A DNA stretch of 13,644 bases from Bacillota bacterium (GTDB lineage Bacteria; Bacillota; Clostridia; Christensenellales; CAG-138). Below are positions 6,336 through 13,644 of the stretch, in pieces. Position numbers and translations under genes: made by a program. The stretch spans positions 1 through 13,644 of the forward strand of contig JAEWQH010000073.1 in NCBI GenBank assembly GCA_023399275.1. Direction: 5' to 3'. The notes under the pieces were generated by a model. That model searched no databases and was not told the DNA's origin. It saw only the letters and a list, made by a program, of their open reading frames with translations. Position 1 is the stretch's first letter. Every line of letters begins with the position of its first letter.

Positions 6336-8489
6336 TCAGTCCGCCGCTTGTTTCATCGAGAGCGAGATGCGCTTCTTTTGCACATCTACGCTCAGCACGG
6401 CGACCTTGACCACATCGCCGATGGAGACCACTTCGCTTGGGTGCCGGACAAACCGGTTGGTCAGCTCGGAGATATGCACCAGTCCGTCCTGATGCACGCC
6501 GATGTCCACAAACGCGCCGAAATCGATCACGTTTCGCACCGTGCCGGTGAGAATCATGCCGGGCACGATGTCCTTGATATCCAGCACGTCTGTGCGCAGA
6601 ACCGGTTTTGGCAGTTCGTCGCGCGGGTCGCGGCCGGGCTTGAGAAGCTCCTTGACGAGATCCCGCAGCGTCGGCAGGCCCACGCCGCATGCATCCGCAA
6701 GCCGGCTTTCGCCCGCCCGGCTGACCCGCTCCGGCAGGTCGGCGATCTTGCCGGCGGCGACGTCGCCGAGCGAATATCCTGTCAGCAAGAGCAGCTTCTC
6801 CACTGCGGCATAGCTCTCCGGATGTACGCCGGTGTTGTCAAGCACCAGGCGGCTCTCCGGCACGCGCAGAAAACCCGCGCACTGTTCAAACGCTTTCGGG
6901 CCCATCTTGGGCACCTTAAGGAGCTGTTTTCGCGCCGTGAACGCGCCGTTTACCTCGCGGTAAGCGACGATGTTCTTCGCGAGCGTCTCGTTGAGTCCCG
7001 CAACCTGCCGAAGCAGGGAGGCGGACGCGGTGTTGACGTCCACGCCGACCGCGTTGACGCAATCCTCTACCACGCCATCGAGTGTTTCGCTGAGGCGCTT
7101 TTGCGGCATGTCGTGCTGATATTGCCCAACGCCGATGGCCTTCGGGTCGATCTTGACCAACTCCGCCAGCGGGTCCTGCAGGCGCCGCGCGATGGAGACC
7201 GCGGAGCGCAGGTTGACGTCGTACTGCGGGAATTCCTCTGCGGCTAGCTTGCTCGCGGAGTAGACGGAGGCACCCGCCTCGCTGACGATCATATAGCTGA
7301 CGCCGCGCGTGCGCGCGATGAGCTCCACGCTCATCTGCTCCGTCTCGCGTGAGGCGGTGCCGTTGCCGATGGCGATGTGTTCGACCGCGTGCTTTTTCAC
7401 AAGCGCTTCGAGCTTCTCGATGGCCTCCTCCTTCCGCCGCTCGCCGAAGGTCGGGTAGACCACCGCGGTATCCAGCACCTTTCCCGTGCCGCTGACCACG
7501 GCGACCTTGCAGCCGTTGCGGTAGCCAGGGTCGAGGCCCATGGTCACATGCCCCTTCACGGGCGGCTGCATGAGAAGCGGCTTGAGGTTGAGCGCGAAGT
7601 TGCGGATCGCCCCCTCATTGGCAAGGTCGGTCAGTGTGGTTCTCGTCTCACGCTCCACCGAGGGGAAGATGAGCCGGTCGTAAGCATCCTCCGCCGCGCG
7701 GGCGACGAGCCGGCTCGAGGGCGAATCGCCCCGTACCACGGATCGCTGGACGGTGCCGAGCGCGAGCGCGCGGTCGAGATCGAGACCCACCTTGAGAAAG
7801 CCTTCTTTCTCGCCGCGGTTGATCGCGAGAATCTGGTGGCCCTGCAGCCGGTTCAGCGGCTGGTCAAACTGATAATACAGCCGGTAGACAGAGTCCTCGT
7901 CCTTTGCCGCCGCAGAGCCGAGCTTGGCGCTCCTTGCGATGGCGTCCCGCAGTTTCTGCCGGATGGAAGCATCGTCCGATATCGCCTCGGCGATGATGTC
8001 CGAGGCGCCGGCGAGCGCATCCTCAACCGTATGAACGCCCTTTTGTGCGTTGAGAAACGTCAGCGCCAGCTGCTCCGGCGCGGGCAGCCCTTTTTCTTGC
8101 GCAAAGAGCTGCGCCGCCAGCGGCGCCAGCCCCTTCTCCCGGGCGATGGTTACGCGGGTACGCCGCTTCTGCCGATAGGGGCGGTAGAGGTCCTCCAGTA
8201 CGGCGAGGGTCTTCGCTTCGTCGATCTGCTTTGCCAGCGCGTCGGTGAGTTTATCCTGTGCAAGGATGGCTTTTTTGACCTCCTCACGCCGTTCGGCGAG
8301 GTTTCTTAGATACGTCAGCCGCTCGGCAAGCTCGCGCAGCGTGGTGTCGTCCATCGTGCCGTGCATCTCCTTGCGGTAGCGCGCGATAAACGGGATGGTG
8401 TATCCTTCGTCGATGAGGGCTACGACGTTCTTGACGTGTGCTTCGCCCTTGTTAAATTCCTTTGCGAGAAGTTGAATCGGTGTTTCCAT
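6336..8489 (-). CDS. tex: Tex family RNA-binding transcription accessory protein
   Basis: A 717-residue cytoplasmic Tex protein, full length for the family. The N-terminal helical part contains TIPFIARYRKE (31-41) and LEDLYRPYRQKRRTR (98-112). A YqgF-like RNase H fold starts at GLDPGYRNGCKVAVV (318-332) and includes AIGNGTASRETE (373-384) and SEAGASVYSAS (403-413). Helix-hairpin-helix segments cover about 485-570 (VGVDVNTASASLLRQVAGL and the VPKMGPKAFEQCAGFLR region). The S1 RNA-binding domain spans about 643-714 (GTVRNVIDFGAFVDIGVHQD, VHISEL, KRISLSMKQ). Tex homologues bind RNA and influence transcription or RNA decay. The ATG at 8489 follows AGGGAGCG on the - strand. It heads the apparent operon tex, XdhC-like, tcdA. 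Confidence 0.95.
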   Translation of the reverse strand: METPIQLLAKEFNKGEAHVKNVVALIDEGYTIPFIARYRKEMHGTMDDTTLRELAERLTYLRNLAERREEVKKAILAQDKLTDALAKQIDEAKTLAVLEDLYRPYRQKRRTRVTIAREKGLAPLAAQLFAQEKGLPAPEQLALTFLNAQKGVHTVEDALAGASDIIAEAISDDASIRQKLRDAIARSAKLGSAAAKDEDSVYRLYYQFDQPLNRLQGHQILAINRGEKEGFLKVGLDLDRALALGTVQRSVVRGDSPSSRLVARAAEDAYDRLIFPSVERETRTTLTDLANEGAIRNFALNLKPLLMQPPVKGHVTMGLDPGYRNGCKVAVVSGTGKVLDTAVVYPTFGERRKEEAIEKLEALVKKHAVEHIAIGNGTASRETEQMSVELIARTRGVSYMIVSEAGASVYSASKLAAEEFPQYDVNLRSAVSIARRLQDPLAELVKIDPKAIGVGQYQHDMPQKRLSETLDGVVEDCVNAVGVDVNTASASLLRQVAGLNETLAKNIVAYREVNGAFTARKQLLKVPKMGPKAFEQCAGFLRVPESRLVLDNTGVHPESYAAVEKLLLLTGYSLGDVAAGKIADLPERVSRAGESRLADACGVGLPTLRDLVKELLKPGRDPRDELPKPVLRTDVLDIKDIVPGMILTGTVRNVIDFGAFVDIGVHQDGLVHISELTNRFVRHPSEVVSIGDVVKVAVLSVDVQKKRISLSMKQAAD

Positions 8490-8539
8490 GTTCGCTCCCT
8501 GTGGTTACTGCGCGCGTTGAAAGACAAAGGCGCAGGGTT

Positions 8540-8545
8540 ATTTTA
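8540..8545 (-). promoter_or_regulatory. Possible -10 box for the tex operon
   Basis: TAAAAT on the - strand lies about 50 bases upstream of the tex start, in the only sizeable gap before the gene. The best -35 candidates at 16-18 bases (TTTCTC and neighbours) are poor, so this is tentative. Confidence 0.3.
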
Positions 8546-8575
8546 CCATAAAGCGCGGACACGAGAAATAGAAAT

Positions 8576-8603
8576 AAAGCGCACAGCCGGAGCCGCGCGC
8601 TTT
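8576..8603 (-). terminator. Intrinsic terminator of the sugar-uptake operon
   Basis: On the - strand, 28 bases fold into a 12-pair stem (two G-U pairs) with a TCCG loop, 44 bases past the permease stop. The T-rich stretch ATTTCTATTTCT follows. It separates the sugar-uptake operon from tex, which lies in the same direction. Confidence 0.75.
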
Positions 8604-8647
8604 GAGGACGGTTATGGGGGAAGGAGAGACGGGGATCTGCGCCGCGC

Positions 8648-9493
8648 TCAGCCCTTTACCGCGCCGGCCGTCATGCCCTCGACAAAGTACTTTTGCACCA
8701 TTGCAAAGAGGATGATGACCGGTATGGTCGTGACCGTTCCGAGCGCCATGATGATGCCCCAGTCGATGTGGGTGGAGCTGATGTAGTTCGCAAGGCCGAC
8801 GGTGAGTGTCTTCATGGATTCCTTCGTGATCAGTACGCTGGCGAGCAGAAACTCGTTCCAGGACATGATGAATGCCATGATGCCGGTGCTGAGCACACCG
8901 GAGACGCACAGCGGCAGTTCGATTTTGAGAAAGACCTGCATCTCGTTTGCGCCGTCCATCACGGCGGCTTCGTCGATCTCCTTGGGCAGCTTTTTGAAGA
9001 ACGAGACGAGCAGCCAGACCGAAAACGGCAGCGTCACCGTCAGGTGCGCGATGATCACGCCGATGTGACTCTGCGAAAGGCCCAGTGTGTTTACGATCTT
9101 ATAGAGCGGGAGCATGAGCATGATCGGCGGCACGCAGTAGGCCGCCAGCACGCTGATGAGGATCAGCTTCCTGCCGCGGAAGCGAAAGCGCGTCAGGCTG
9201 TATGCCGTCAACGTGCCGATGAGCATATCGACAACCATGACGACGGAGGCGATCAGCAGGCTATTGAGGAAATAGCGGATCACGTTTTCGTTGCTGAACG
9301 CCTGGATATACCACTCCAGCGACCAGTTCTTCGGCAGGATCTGCGGGGGTATGGTAAAGAGCTCAACGCCGGGTTTAAAGGAGCTCAGCGCCATCCAGGC
9401 GAGCGGAAAACCGACGATGACGATCAAAAGAGCGATGAGGACGACGACGAGCACATTCATCGTGATCTTGGAGGCTTTCATGCTATGAAACAT
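8648..9493 (-). CDS. Carbohydrate ABC transporter permease, MalG type
   Basis: A 281-residue inner-membrane subunit with six hydrophobic segments. The cytoplasmic EAA loop EIDEAAVMDGANEMQVFLKI (172-191), ending IELP at 191-194, docks onto the ATPase. VGFPLAWMALSSFKP (27-41) and the C-terminal FVEGMTAGAVKG (270-281) are hallmarks of MalG/UgpE/AraQ proteins of the CUT1 class. The start at 9493 is preferred over an in-frame ATG at 9481 because AGGTAGGTG (about 9502-9510 on the - strand) is at the right distance. It follows the MalF-type gene by 21 bases and is the last gene of the operon. It forms the channel with that partner; the ATPase is not encoded nearby. Confidence 0.94.
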   Translation of the reverse strand: MFHSMKASKITMNVLVVVLIALLIVIVGFPLAWMALSSFKPGVELFTIPPQILPKNWSLEWYIQAFSNENVIRYFLNSLLIASVVMVVDMLIGTLTAYSLTRFRFRGRKLILISVLAAYCVPPIMLMLPLYKIVNTLGLSQSHIGVIIAHLTVTLPFSVWLLVSFFKKLPKEIDEAAVMDGANEMQVFLKIELPLCVSGVLSTGIMAFIMSWNEFLLASVLITKESMKTLTVGLANYISSTHIDWGIIMALGTVTTIPVIILFAMVQKYFVEGMTAGAVKG

Positions 9494-9514
9494 TCCGATT
9501 CACCTACCTTTTTG

Positions 9515-10432
9515 TCAATCTTCCGTCAGGCCGGAGCGCGACACGTAGAAGATGATGCAGGCGAACATCAGCACGCCCAGTATCATAGAGATCGCCGCTG
9601 CATACCCGATCTGATAGGAGCCGAACGAGGCCTGATAGATGAGGATGGGCAAGTGCGTTGTCGAGCCGGAAGGGCCGCCGCCGGTCACCATGAAGATCAG
9701 GTCGTAATATGTCGCCGTCCAGATAACACGCAGCACGGCGAGCACGATCGTGGTGTTCTTCAACTGCGGCAGCGTAATATAGAGGAAGGTCTTCCACTTG
9801 CCTGCGCCGTCCACGGTGGCCGCCTCGTAGATCTGCTTGTCGATGCTCTTGAGCGCGGCCCAGTAGATGAGCATGGGGAAGGGATACGAGCGCCAGATGT
9901 TGAGGATGACGACCACCCACATGGCAGGGCCCTGCATGGCGAGCAGCGACTGCTGCGCTTCCAGCAGGCCGGCCTGCTGCAGCCAGTAGCTCACGATGCC
10001 ATAGTCGCTGTTCATGATCCACTTGGAGACCAGCGCCAGCGTGACGGCGGGAACCACATATGGAATCAGCAGGAAGCTGCGCAGCGCGGTGCCGCCCTTC
10101 ATCGGCCGGGCGATCAGCAGCGCGATGCCCAAACCGAGCACCAGCTGGCCCAGCACCGACCAGAAGGTCCACTTACAGGTGTTCCAGAAATATTTAAGAA
10201 ACAGCTTATTGCTGAAGATTTTAATGTAATTCTGTATGCCGACGAACTCGCTCGTCTTCTTGATAAGGGATGTGTTGGTAAAGCTCAGCCAGACATTGTA
10301 GAAGACCGGGTATATGACAAACACCACGAGGAAGATAATCACGGGGATCGCAAACGCGAACCCGATCAGTTTATGCCTTCGTTCATAGCTGCTGAACAGA
10401 CGGGGTTTTTGCAGAAGTGTTCTGGAGTTCAT
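9515..10432 (-). CDS. Carbohydrate ABC transporter permease, MalF type
   Basis: A 305-residue inner-membrane subunit of a CUT1 sugar importer. About six hydrophobic segments are visible: the first at 22-41 (LIGFAFAIPVIIFLVVFVIY), followed by YPVFYNVWLSF (41-51). FVGIQNYIKIF (63-73) is typical of this subunit, as is the EAA loop IYEAATVDGAGKWKTFLYIT (201-220), closed by LPQL (221-224). FMVTGGGPSGSTTHLPILIY (247-266) is the conserved C-terminal periplasm-facing stretch. The ATG at 10432 is preceded by AGGGAGA on the - strand. It is transcribed after the binding-protein gene, across a 152-base gap containing a hairpin that may reduce read-through. Confidence 0.94.
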   Translation of the reverse strand: MNSRTLLQKPRLFSSYERRHKLIGFAFAIPVIIFLVVFVIYPVFYNVWLSFTNTSLIKKTSEFVGIQNYIKIFSNKLFLKYFWNTCKWTFWSVLGQLVLGLGIALLIARPMKGGTALRSFLLIPYVVPAVTLALVSKWIMNSDYGIVSYWLQQAGLLEAQQSLLAMQGPAMWVVVILNIWRSYPFPMLIYWAALKSIDKQIYEAATVDGAGKWKTFLYITLPQLKNTTIVLAVLRVIWTATYYDLIFMVTGGGPSGSTTHLPILIYQASFGSYQIGYAAAISMILGVLMFACIIFYVSRSGLTED

Positions 10433-10522
10433 ACTTGCTTCTCCCTAATCATGATTCTTGATATGGCATGCGGCGCGCGCGGGAAATGACGACACCGATA
10501 GCATACCGTAGCTTGCGAAAAT

Positions 10523-10553
10523 TGGGAAGAACGCATCGACTGCGCTCTTCCCA
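10523..10553 (-). terminator. Internal attenuator hairpin after the sugar-binding protein gene
   Basis: A 13-pair stem (one G-U pair) with a five-base loop lies 31 bases past the binding-protein stop and upstream of the permease genes, followed on the - strand by AATTTTCG. The T tract is short, so it should act as a partial terminator or as a 3' end that protects the upstream mRNA. Both mechanisms are known to give more binding protein than permease in sugar-uptake operons. Confidence 0.7.
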
Positions 10554-10584
10554 TCTTCATTCACGCAGACCGGGGGAACGGGGA

Positions 10585-11985
10585 TTACATGGTGCCGGCA
10601 AAGCTCAGCAGGTCGTCGTTGATGAGGTTATAGGCCTCTTCCGAGGTATAGGTGCCGTCGCACGCGCCCTGCAGGGCCTCGCCAAAGATGTTGGTGGACT
10701 CGATGTAGGCAGACATGGCGGAGAGCCCCGCTTCCATACCGTACCAGTACCAGGTGCCGTTTTCAAACTGGTTGAAAATGTATTCCACCTCGTCCTGGAA
10801 TGCCGCGACCTTTTCGCTCGACTTGTAGATCTCGTAGGCGGGCTTGTAGGACGGGAAGGCAAACATCGGGCGGGAGAGCGCGCGCTCTGCGGCCCGCTCG
10901 GGCGTGTAGAGCGCCTTGAGGAAGTCGGCGACCAGCGCGCTGCGCGCCGCGTCTTCCTGCGGGGAGGCGACGAAGCAGTAGCCGGAGCCGAAGGATGCAA
11001 CCTTATCGCCGTTGACACCGGGGAAGTCGAAGCAGCCGAGCTTATCGACCATGTCGGGGTTGTTGCCCTGCGCATTGCCGATGACGGCGCCCATATCCAG
11101 CGTCATGGCCACCGTGCCGGTGACGGCGAGCGCGTTGCGGTAGTCGCCCCAGGACCAGGTCAGAGAGCCGGCGGGGGATGCGTTTTGATACAGTTCGACG
11201 AGATAGTCGATGACCTCGATGGCCTTGTCCTTTTCCTGATCGAAGCAGTATTCGCCGGTTTCGGGATCCATGAAGAACACGCCGGCGGAGCACATCAGCT
11301 CATACAGCGTCTGCGCCGCAACCTGCACGCCGTCCAGCGGAACGGCGAAGCCCGACATATCGGAGGTGTTGAGCGCCTTGGCGGTGGTGAGGAACTCTTC
11401 CCAGGTGGTGGGGACCGTCAGGCCCTTTTCCTCGAAGAGGTCTTTGCGGTACCAAACGGAGGTGTGCATCGCCCAATCCGGAATGCCGTAGATCTTGCCG
11501 TCCGCCCCGGTAAGCACGGTCTTGTACGCTTCGGAGAAATCATCCGCGCCGATGGCGTTGATGATGTCGTCCACAGGCATGATGCTCTCGGCGGCGTAGA
11601 GATAGGCGGTGCCGCCGAAGTTGGTGTGCATGATGTCGGGCACGTCGCCGGAAGAGGCGGCGGTCGCGAGCTTGCCATACATCTCGTTGAACGCGACCTT
11701 TTCAACCTCGACTTCAATGCCCAGTTCCTGCGCAAGTTCGGTGAACTGCTTGCTCAGCACCTCATACTGCGCATCTGCGGTCAGGTTGGTCCAGATTACA
11801 AGCTTCTGTCCGGCATAGGAGACGGGCTCCTCCGCGGCGGCCGGCGCATCCGTAGCCGCGGCGGCCGTGGTTTCCTCAGCGGGCGCCGTCGTCACTTCGG
11901 CGGCGGGAGCGGCACAAGCGACAGTGGAAAGGGCCATCAGAATCATCAACAGGGTTGCCGTCAACTTTTGAATGGAGCGATTCAT
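10585..11985 (-). CDS. Extracellular sugar-binding lipoprotein (SBP family 1)
   Basis: A 466-residue family 1 solute-binding protein for the CUT1 importer encoded downstream. Residues 1-23 form a lipoprotein signal peptide with lipobox TVAC and lipidation at Cys24. A long Ala/Thr/Glu/Pro-rich tether (about 25-56) precedes the folded domain, which begins GQKLVIWTNLTADAQY (59-74). DGKIYGIPDWAMHTSVWYRK (162-181) and the adjacent DLFEEKGLTVPTTWEEFLTT (182-201) are classic for the family, as is the internal GTVAMTLDMG strand. Aromatic residues near the C-terminus (WYWYGMEAGLSAM) could line a sugar site. AAAGGAGGA (about 11992-12000) lies 7 bases before the ATG, a very strong SD. It follows the oxidoreductase gene by 54 bases. 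The ligand cannot be read from sequence. Confidence 0.94.
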   Translation of the reverse strand: MNRSIQKLTATLLMILMALSTVACAAPAAEVTTAPAEETTAAAATDAPAAAEEPVSYAGQKLVIWTNLTADAQYEVLSKQFTELAQELGIEVEVEKVAFNEMYGKLATAASSGDVPDIMHTNFGGTAYLYAAESIMPVDDIINAIGADDFSEAYKTVLTGADGKIYGIPDWAMHTSVWYRKDLFEEKGLTVPTTWEEFLTTAKALNTSDMSGFAVPLDGVQVAAQTLYELMCSAGVFFMDPETGEYCFDQEKDKAIEVIDYLVELYQNASPAGSLTWSWGDYRNALAVTGTVAMTLDMGAVIGNAQGNNPDMVDKLGCFDFPGVNGDKVASFGSGYCFVASPQEDAARSALVADFLKALYTPERAAERALSRPMFAFPSYKPAYEIYKSSEKVAAFQDEVEYIFNQFENGTWYWYGMEAGLSAMSAYIESTNIFGEALQGACDGTYTSEEAYNLINDDLLSFAGTM

Positions 11986-12008
11986 TGGACTTCCTCCTTT
12001 TATTTTGT

Positions 12009-12038
12009 ATTCGCATGGCAGATTGGGCTGCTGCGAAT
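12009..12038 (-). other. Intercistronic hairpin before the binding-protein gene
   Basis: On the - strand ATTCGCA and TGCGAAT form a perfect 7-pair stem, continued by GCAG/CTGC after a two-base bulge, with a six-base loop. It begins one base after the oxidoreductase stop and ends about 9 bases before the strong SD of the binding-protein gene. It has no T run and is not a terminator; it could shield the 5' end of a processed mRNA. Confidence 0.5.
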
Positions 12039-12039
12039 C

Positions 12040-13392
12040 CTATAAAATCGCGTTTTGCTTCCGCAGGGTTGCCTGGAGCTGGGGGATATCGACGTTGCGC
12101 GGGGCAACGCCTTGCTTTGCGGCCATGGCAGCCGCAACGCCGGCAGCCTCTCCCATCGCCATACACTGCGGCATGCAGCGGATGCAGTTTGCAACGGGAG
12201 CCTCGTAGGAGACGCAGCGCCCCGCGACAAGAAGCCCATCCTTGCCCTTCGGCAGCATGCAGCGGTAGGGGATGGTCATGGAAGAGCCGGGCTCGAGATC
12301 GTAGACGTACATGGTCACGCCGTCCGGGGTGTGTGCTCCGGCGGGCATTGCGCCGCGGCCGATGCTATCGTCAAATTCCCGCGCGGACTGGAAGTCCTCA
12401 AGCGTCACCTTGTAGTCGCCGATGATGCGGCGGCTTTCGCGCACGCCCAGCAGGGCCGCGATGGCCGAGAGATAGGAGTTTTCAAAGCCGGGGACGTATT
12501 TTTTGAACGCTTCCGCGACGTCGTAGAGGCACTTCTGCGAGAAGTTCTCCTGCGCCGCACGCGCCTCAAACCCTTCGGTGCTGTGCGCTTCGATCGCGCC
12601 GGAGCAGTTGATCGTCACCTCGCCGGGGTTCGGCGTGGAGGTGAAGATGCCGAGCCAGCTGCGCAGGTACTCCTTGTCGGTCGGCAGCTGCACATCCTTG
12701 AGCTCGTCGGCCAGACCGAAGTGCATAAACCCGGGAAAGGTTCTAAAGTCATGCCAAGCAGGGGGCACGTGCGTGTCGAGTACGGGCGGGTGCTCCTCGT
12801 AGTACTGCTTGACCCGGTCCATATCTACGCCGCACATGCGGCCCATAAGCGTCATGGGCTGGATGTCCTTCTTCTCGCGCAGCTCGTATGGCGCGCCGGC
12901 CTTATAGGCCACGAGCGCGTCGCCCGTGCAGTCTATGACGACCTTTGCGCGGATCTCCATGAGCTCGGACTGGGAGAGCACGACCAGCCCGACGACGGTG
13001 TCGCCCTCGCAGACGACATCCGCAATCGATGTGTCGAGATAGCACTCGAGATTCGGCTCCTTGCTGGTGACCTCGTCCAGAATCACCTTGGCGACCTCGG
13101 TGTCGTACAGGAAGCAGACGTCCGTCTCCGGATCGACCTCCACGATGGCGTCGCGCTCCTTGAAAAGATTGCGCAGCTCCCAGGCGATGCCGCCGACGAT
13201 GCGGTGTTTCTTGTCGCTGAAGCCGACCCAAGCGCCCTGCATGCCGGCGGTAAACTGGCCGCCGAGGCAGCGCTGCTTGTCGACGATAACGGTTTTTGCG
13301 CCGCTGCGTGCGGCGGCAAGGCCTGCTATGACGCCTGCCGTTCCGCCGCCGGCGACGATGACGTCGACTGTTTTGGTTCGCATTTGCTGCAT
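12040..13392 (-). CDS. FAD-dependent oxidoreductase (PF12831 type)
   Basis: A 450-residue flavoprotein. The N-terminal dinucleotide site VIVAGGGTAGVIAGLAAARS (11-30) is followed by TVIVDKQRCLGGQFTAGMQG (34-53). VVIDCTGDALVAYKAG (151-166) is the second flavin-contacting motif, GVRESRRIIGDY (316-327) a family motif, and GLLVAGRC (386-393) with the C-terminal CIRCMPQCMAMGEAAGVAAA (403-422) completes the FAD fold. Members oxidise varied organic substrates; the reaction here is unknown. Start choice: AAAGGAGGA lies 4 bases before the ATG at 13392, or 13 before the ATG at 13383; neither spacing is ideal, and 13392 is taken. A longer in-frame start at 13491 adds non-protein-like sequence running through the hairpin. 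It follows the DapA-like gene and precedes the sugar-binding protein gene. Confidence 0.88.
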   Translation of the reverse strand: MQQMRTKTVDVIVAGGGTAGVIAGLAAARSGAKTVIVDKQRCLGGQFTAGMQGAWVGFSDKKHRIVGGIAWELRNLFKERDAIVEVDPETDVCFLYDTEVAKVILDEVTSKEPNLECYLDTSIADVVCEGDTVVGLVVLSQSELMEIRAKVVIDCTGDALVAYKAGAPYELREKKDIQPMTLMGRMCGVDMDRVKQYYEEHPPVLDTHVPPAWHDFRTFPGFMHFGLADELKDVQLPTDKEYLRSWLGIFTSTPNPGEVTINCSGAIEAHSTEGFEARAAQENFSQKCLYDVAEAFKKYVPGFENSYLSAIAALLGVRESRRIIGDYKVTLEDFQSAREFDDSIGRGAMPAGAHTPDGVTMYVYDLEPGSSMTIPYRCMLPKGKDGLLVAGRCVSYEAPVANCIRCMPQCMAMGEAAGVAAAMAAKQGVAPRNVDIPQLQATLRKQNAIL

Positions 13393-13442
13393 AGTTCCTC
13401 CTTTGGTGTTCCGTCTGTTCGGGATGCCGCGGTCGGCCCCGG

Positions 13443-13462
13443 CTCCCGAGCGGACTCGGGAG
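13443..13462 (-). other. GC-rich intercistronic hairpin upstream of the oxidoreductase
   Basis: CTCCCGAG and CTCGGGAG form a perfect 8-pair stem closing a four-base loop (TCCG on the - strand), with flanking C and G runs that can add four more pairs beyond a two-base internal loop. There is no T run, so it is more likely a processing or stability element between the DapA-like gene and the oxidoreductase gene than a terminator. Confidence 0.5.
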
Positions 13463-13518
13463 GGGGGGCAAAACCGCTTATTGTCCATCATAGTATAAAG
13501 GAGAAGAAAAAGGGAGAA

Positions 13519-13644
13519 TTATCCGAGATAACCGTATTCTTTGAGCACGGTCTTGAGGGAAGCGAGCACGTCCGCGGGGAGTTCGGAGATGACGGGCTTG
13601 CGGCAGTATCCGGCGTCGACGCCGCGCAGCTTGAGGCCTTCCTT
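13519..13644 (-). CDS. DapA/NanA-family lyase, C-terminal end
   Basis: Reading the - strand from the right edge gives 41 codons and a TAA at 13519-13521. The peptide contains LKLRGVDAGYCRKPVISELP and ends LKTVLKEYGYLG. This is the usual C-terminal helix region of the dihydrodipicolinate synthase / N-acetylneuraminate lyase family, where a Gly and an R-x-P(L/V) motif precede two final helices. The catalytic Lys and Tyr lie outside the window, so whether it makes dihydrodipicolinate, cleaves a 2-keto acid or does something else cannot be told. Its place directly upstream of a FAD oxidoreductase and sugar importer genes favours a catabolic lyase. The family call rests on a short tail. Confidence 0.65.
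   Translation of the reverse strand, partial: KEGLKLRGVDAGYCRKPVISELPADVLASLKTVLKEYGYLG

Noticed and set aside
6207..8309. Long + strand frames opposite tex (6207-7247 and 7377-8309)
   Set aside because: Tex is full length with all domains on the - strand; the + strand frames have no motifs and no ribosome binding site.
8490..8647. Searched the largest intergenic gap for a riboswitch or small RNA
   Set aside because: Only the operon terminator hairpin and a weak -10 box are visible; no recognisable riboswitch core.
8693..10489. A 598-codon open frame on the + strand opposite the two sugar permeases
   Set aside because: The translation is His/Asp/Gln/Arg-rich low-complexity sequence, while the opposite strand encodes two permeases with EAA loops and SDs. 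It is a shadow.
10468..12045. A 525-codon open frame on the + strand opposite the binding-protein gene
   Set aside because: It is antisense to a lipoprotein with signal peptide and family motifs, and shows no recognisable domain or good SD of its own.
13393..13491. 33-residue N-terminal extension of the FAD oxidoreductase
   Set aside because: It crosses a GC-rich hairpin and has a Pro/Arg/Gly-rich translation, while the family's beta-alpha-beta FAD fold begins a few residues after the start at 13392.

Overview
The window is GC-rich (roughly 60% by eye) and compactly coded, with strong AGGAGG-type ribosome binding sites, lipoprotein solute-binding proteins and short intergenic gaps. This suits a high-GC anaerobic Firmicute, plausibly a gut clostridium of the Oscillospirales type. 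That is an inference from style and protein families; no rRNA or marker gene settles it. No gene-free stretch exceeds about 160 bases. I see no tRNA, rRNA, CRISPR array, insertion sequence or phage gene.

Left block, + strand (1-2466): the end of a BMP-family (nucleoside/purine-type) ABC importer operon. It holds the C-terminus of one membrane subunit, a complete second membrane subunit and a BMP-family lipoprotein that closes the operon, followed by a strong bidirectional hairpin terminator. The ATPase presumably lies to the left of the window.

Middle (2565-3219): a small DUF1648-like membrane protein (- strand) is divergently transcribed from a small, very basic protein (+ strand) with a good sigma-A promoter. 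The second gene carries an intrinsic terminator inside its own reading frame, so most transcripts should lack a stop codon. This layout is known from the ribosome-rescue factors ArfA and BrfA and is the most interesting signal here.

Centre (3188-8489, all - strand): read in the direction of transcription, an apparent operon tex (S1-domain RNA-binding protein), an XdhC/CoxI-family molybdoenzyme maturation protein whose two domains are in reversed order, and tcdA (t6A dehydratase, E1-like fold). A DHA3-type MFS efflux transporter follows.

Right block (8576-13644, - strand): a catabolic uptake operon. In order of transcription it has the C-terminus of a DapA/NanA-family lyase, a FAD-dependent oxidoreductase (PF12831 type), a family 1 extracellular sugar-binding lipoprotein and two MalF/MalG-type permeases, ending in a hairpin terminator. 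An internal hairpin after the binding-protein gene probably lowers expression of the permeases. No ATPase is encoded here; a shared MsmX-type ATPase elsewhere is likely. The binding protein and permeases would import a carbohydrate or sugar-acid-like compound, and the oxidoreductase and aldolase-like enzyme would process it; the substrate cannot be named from sequence.
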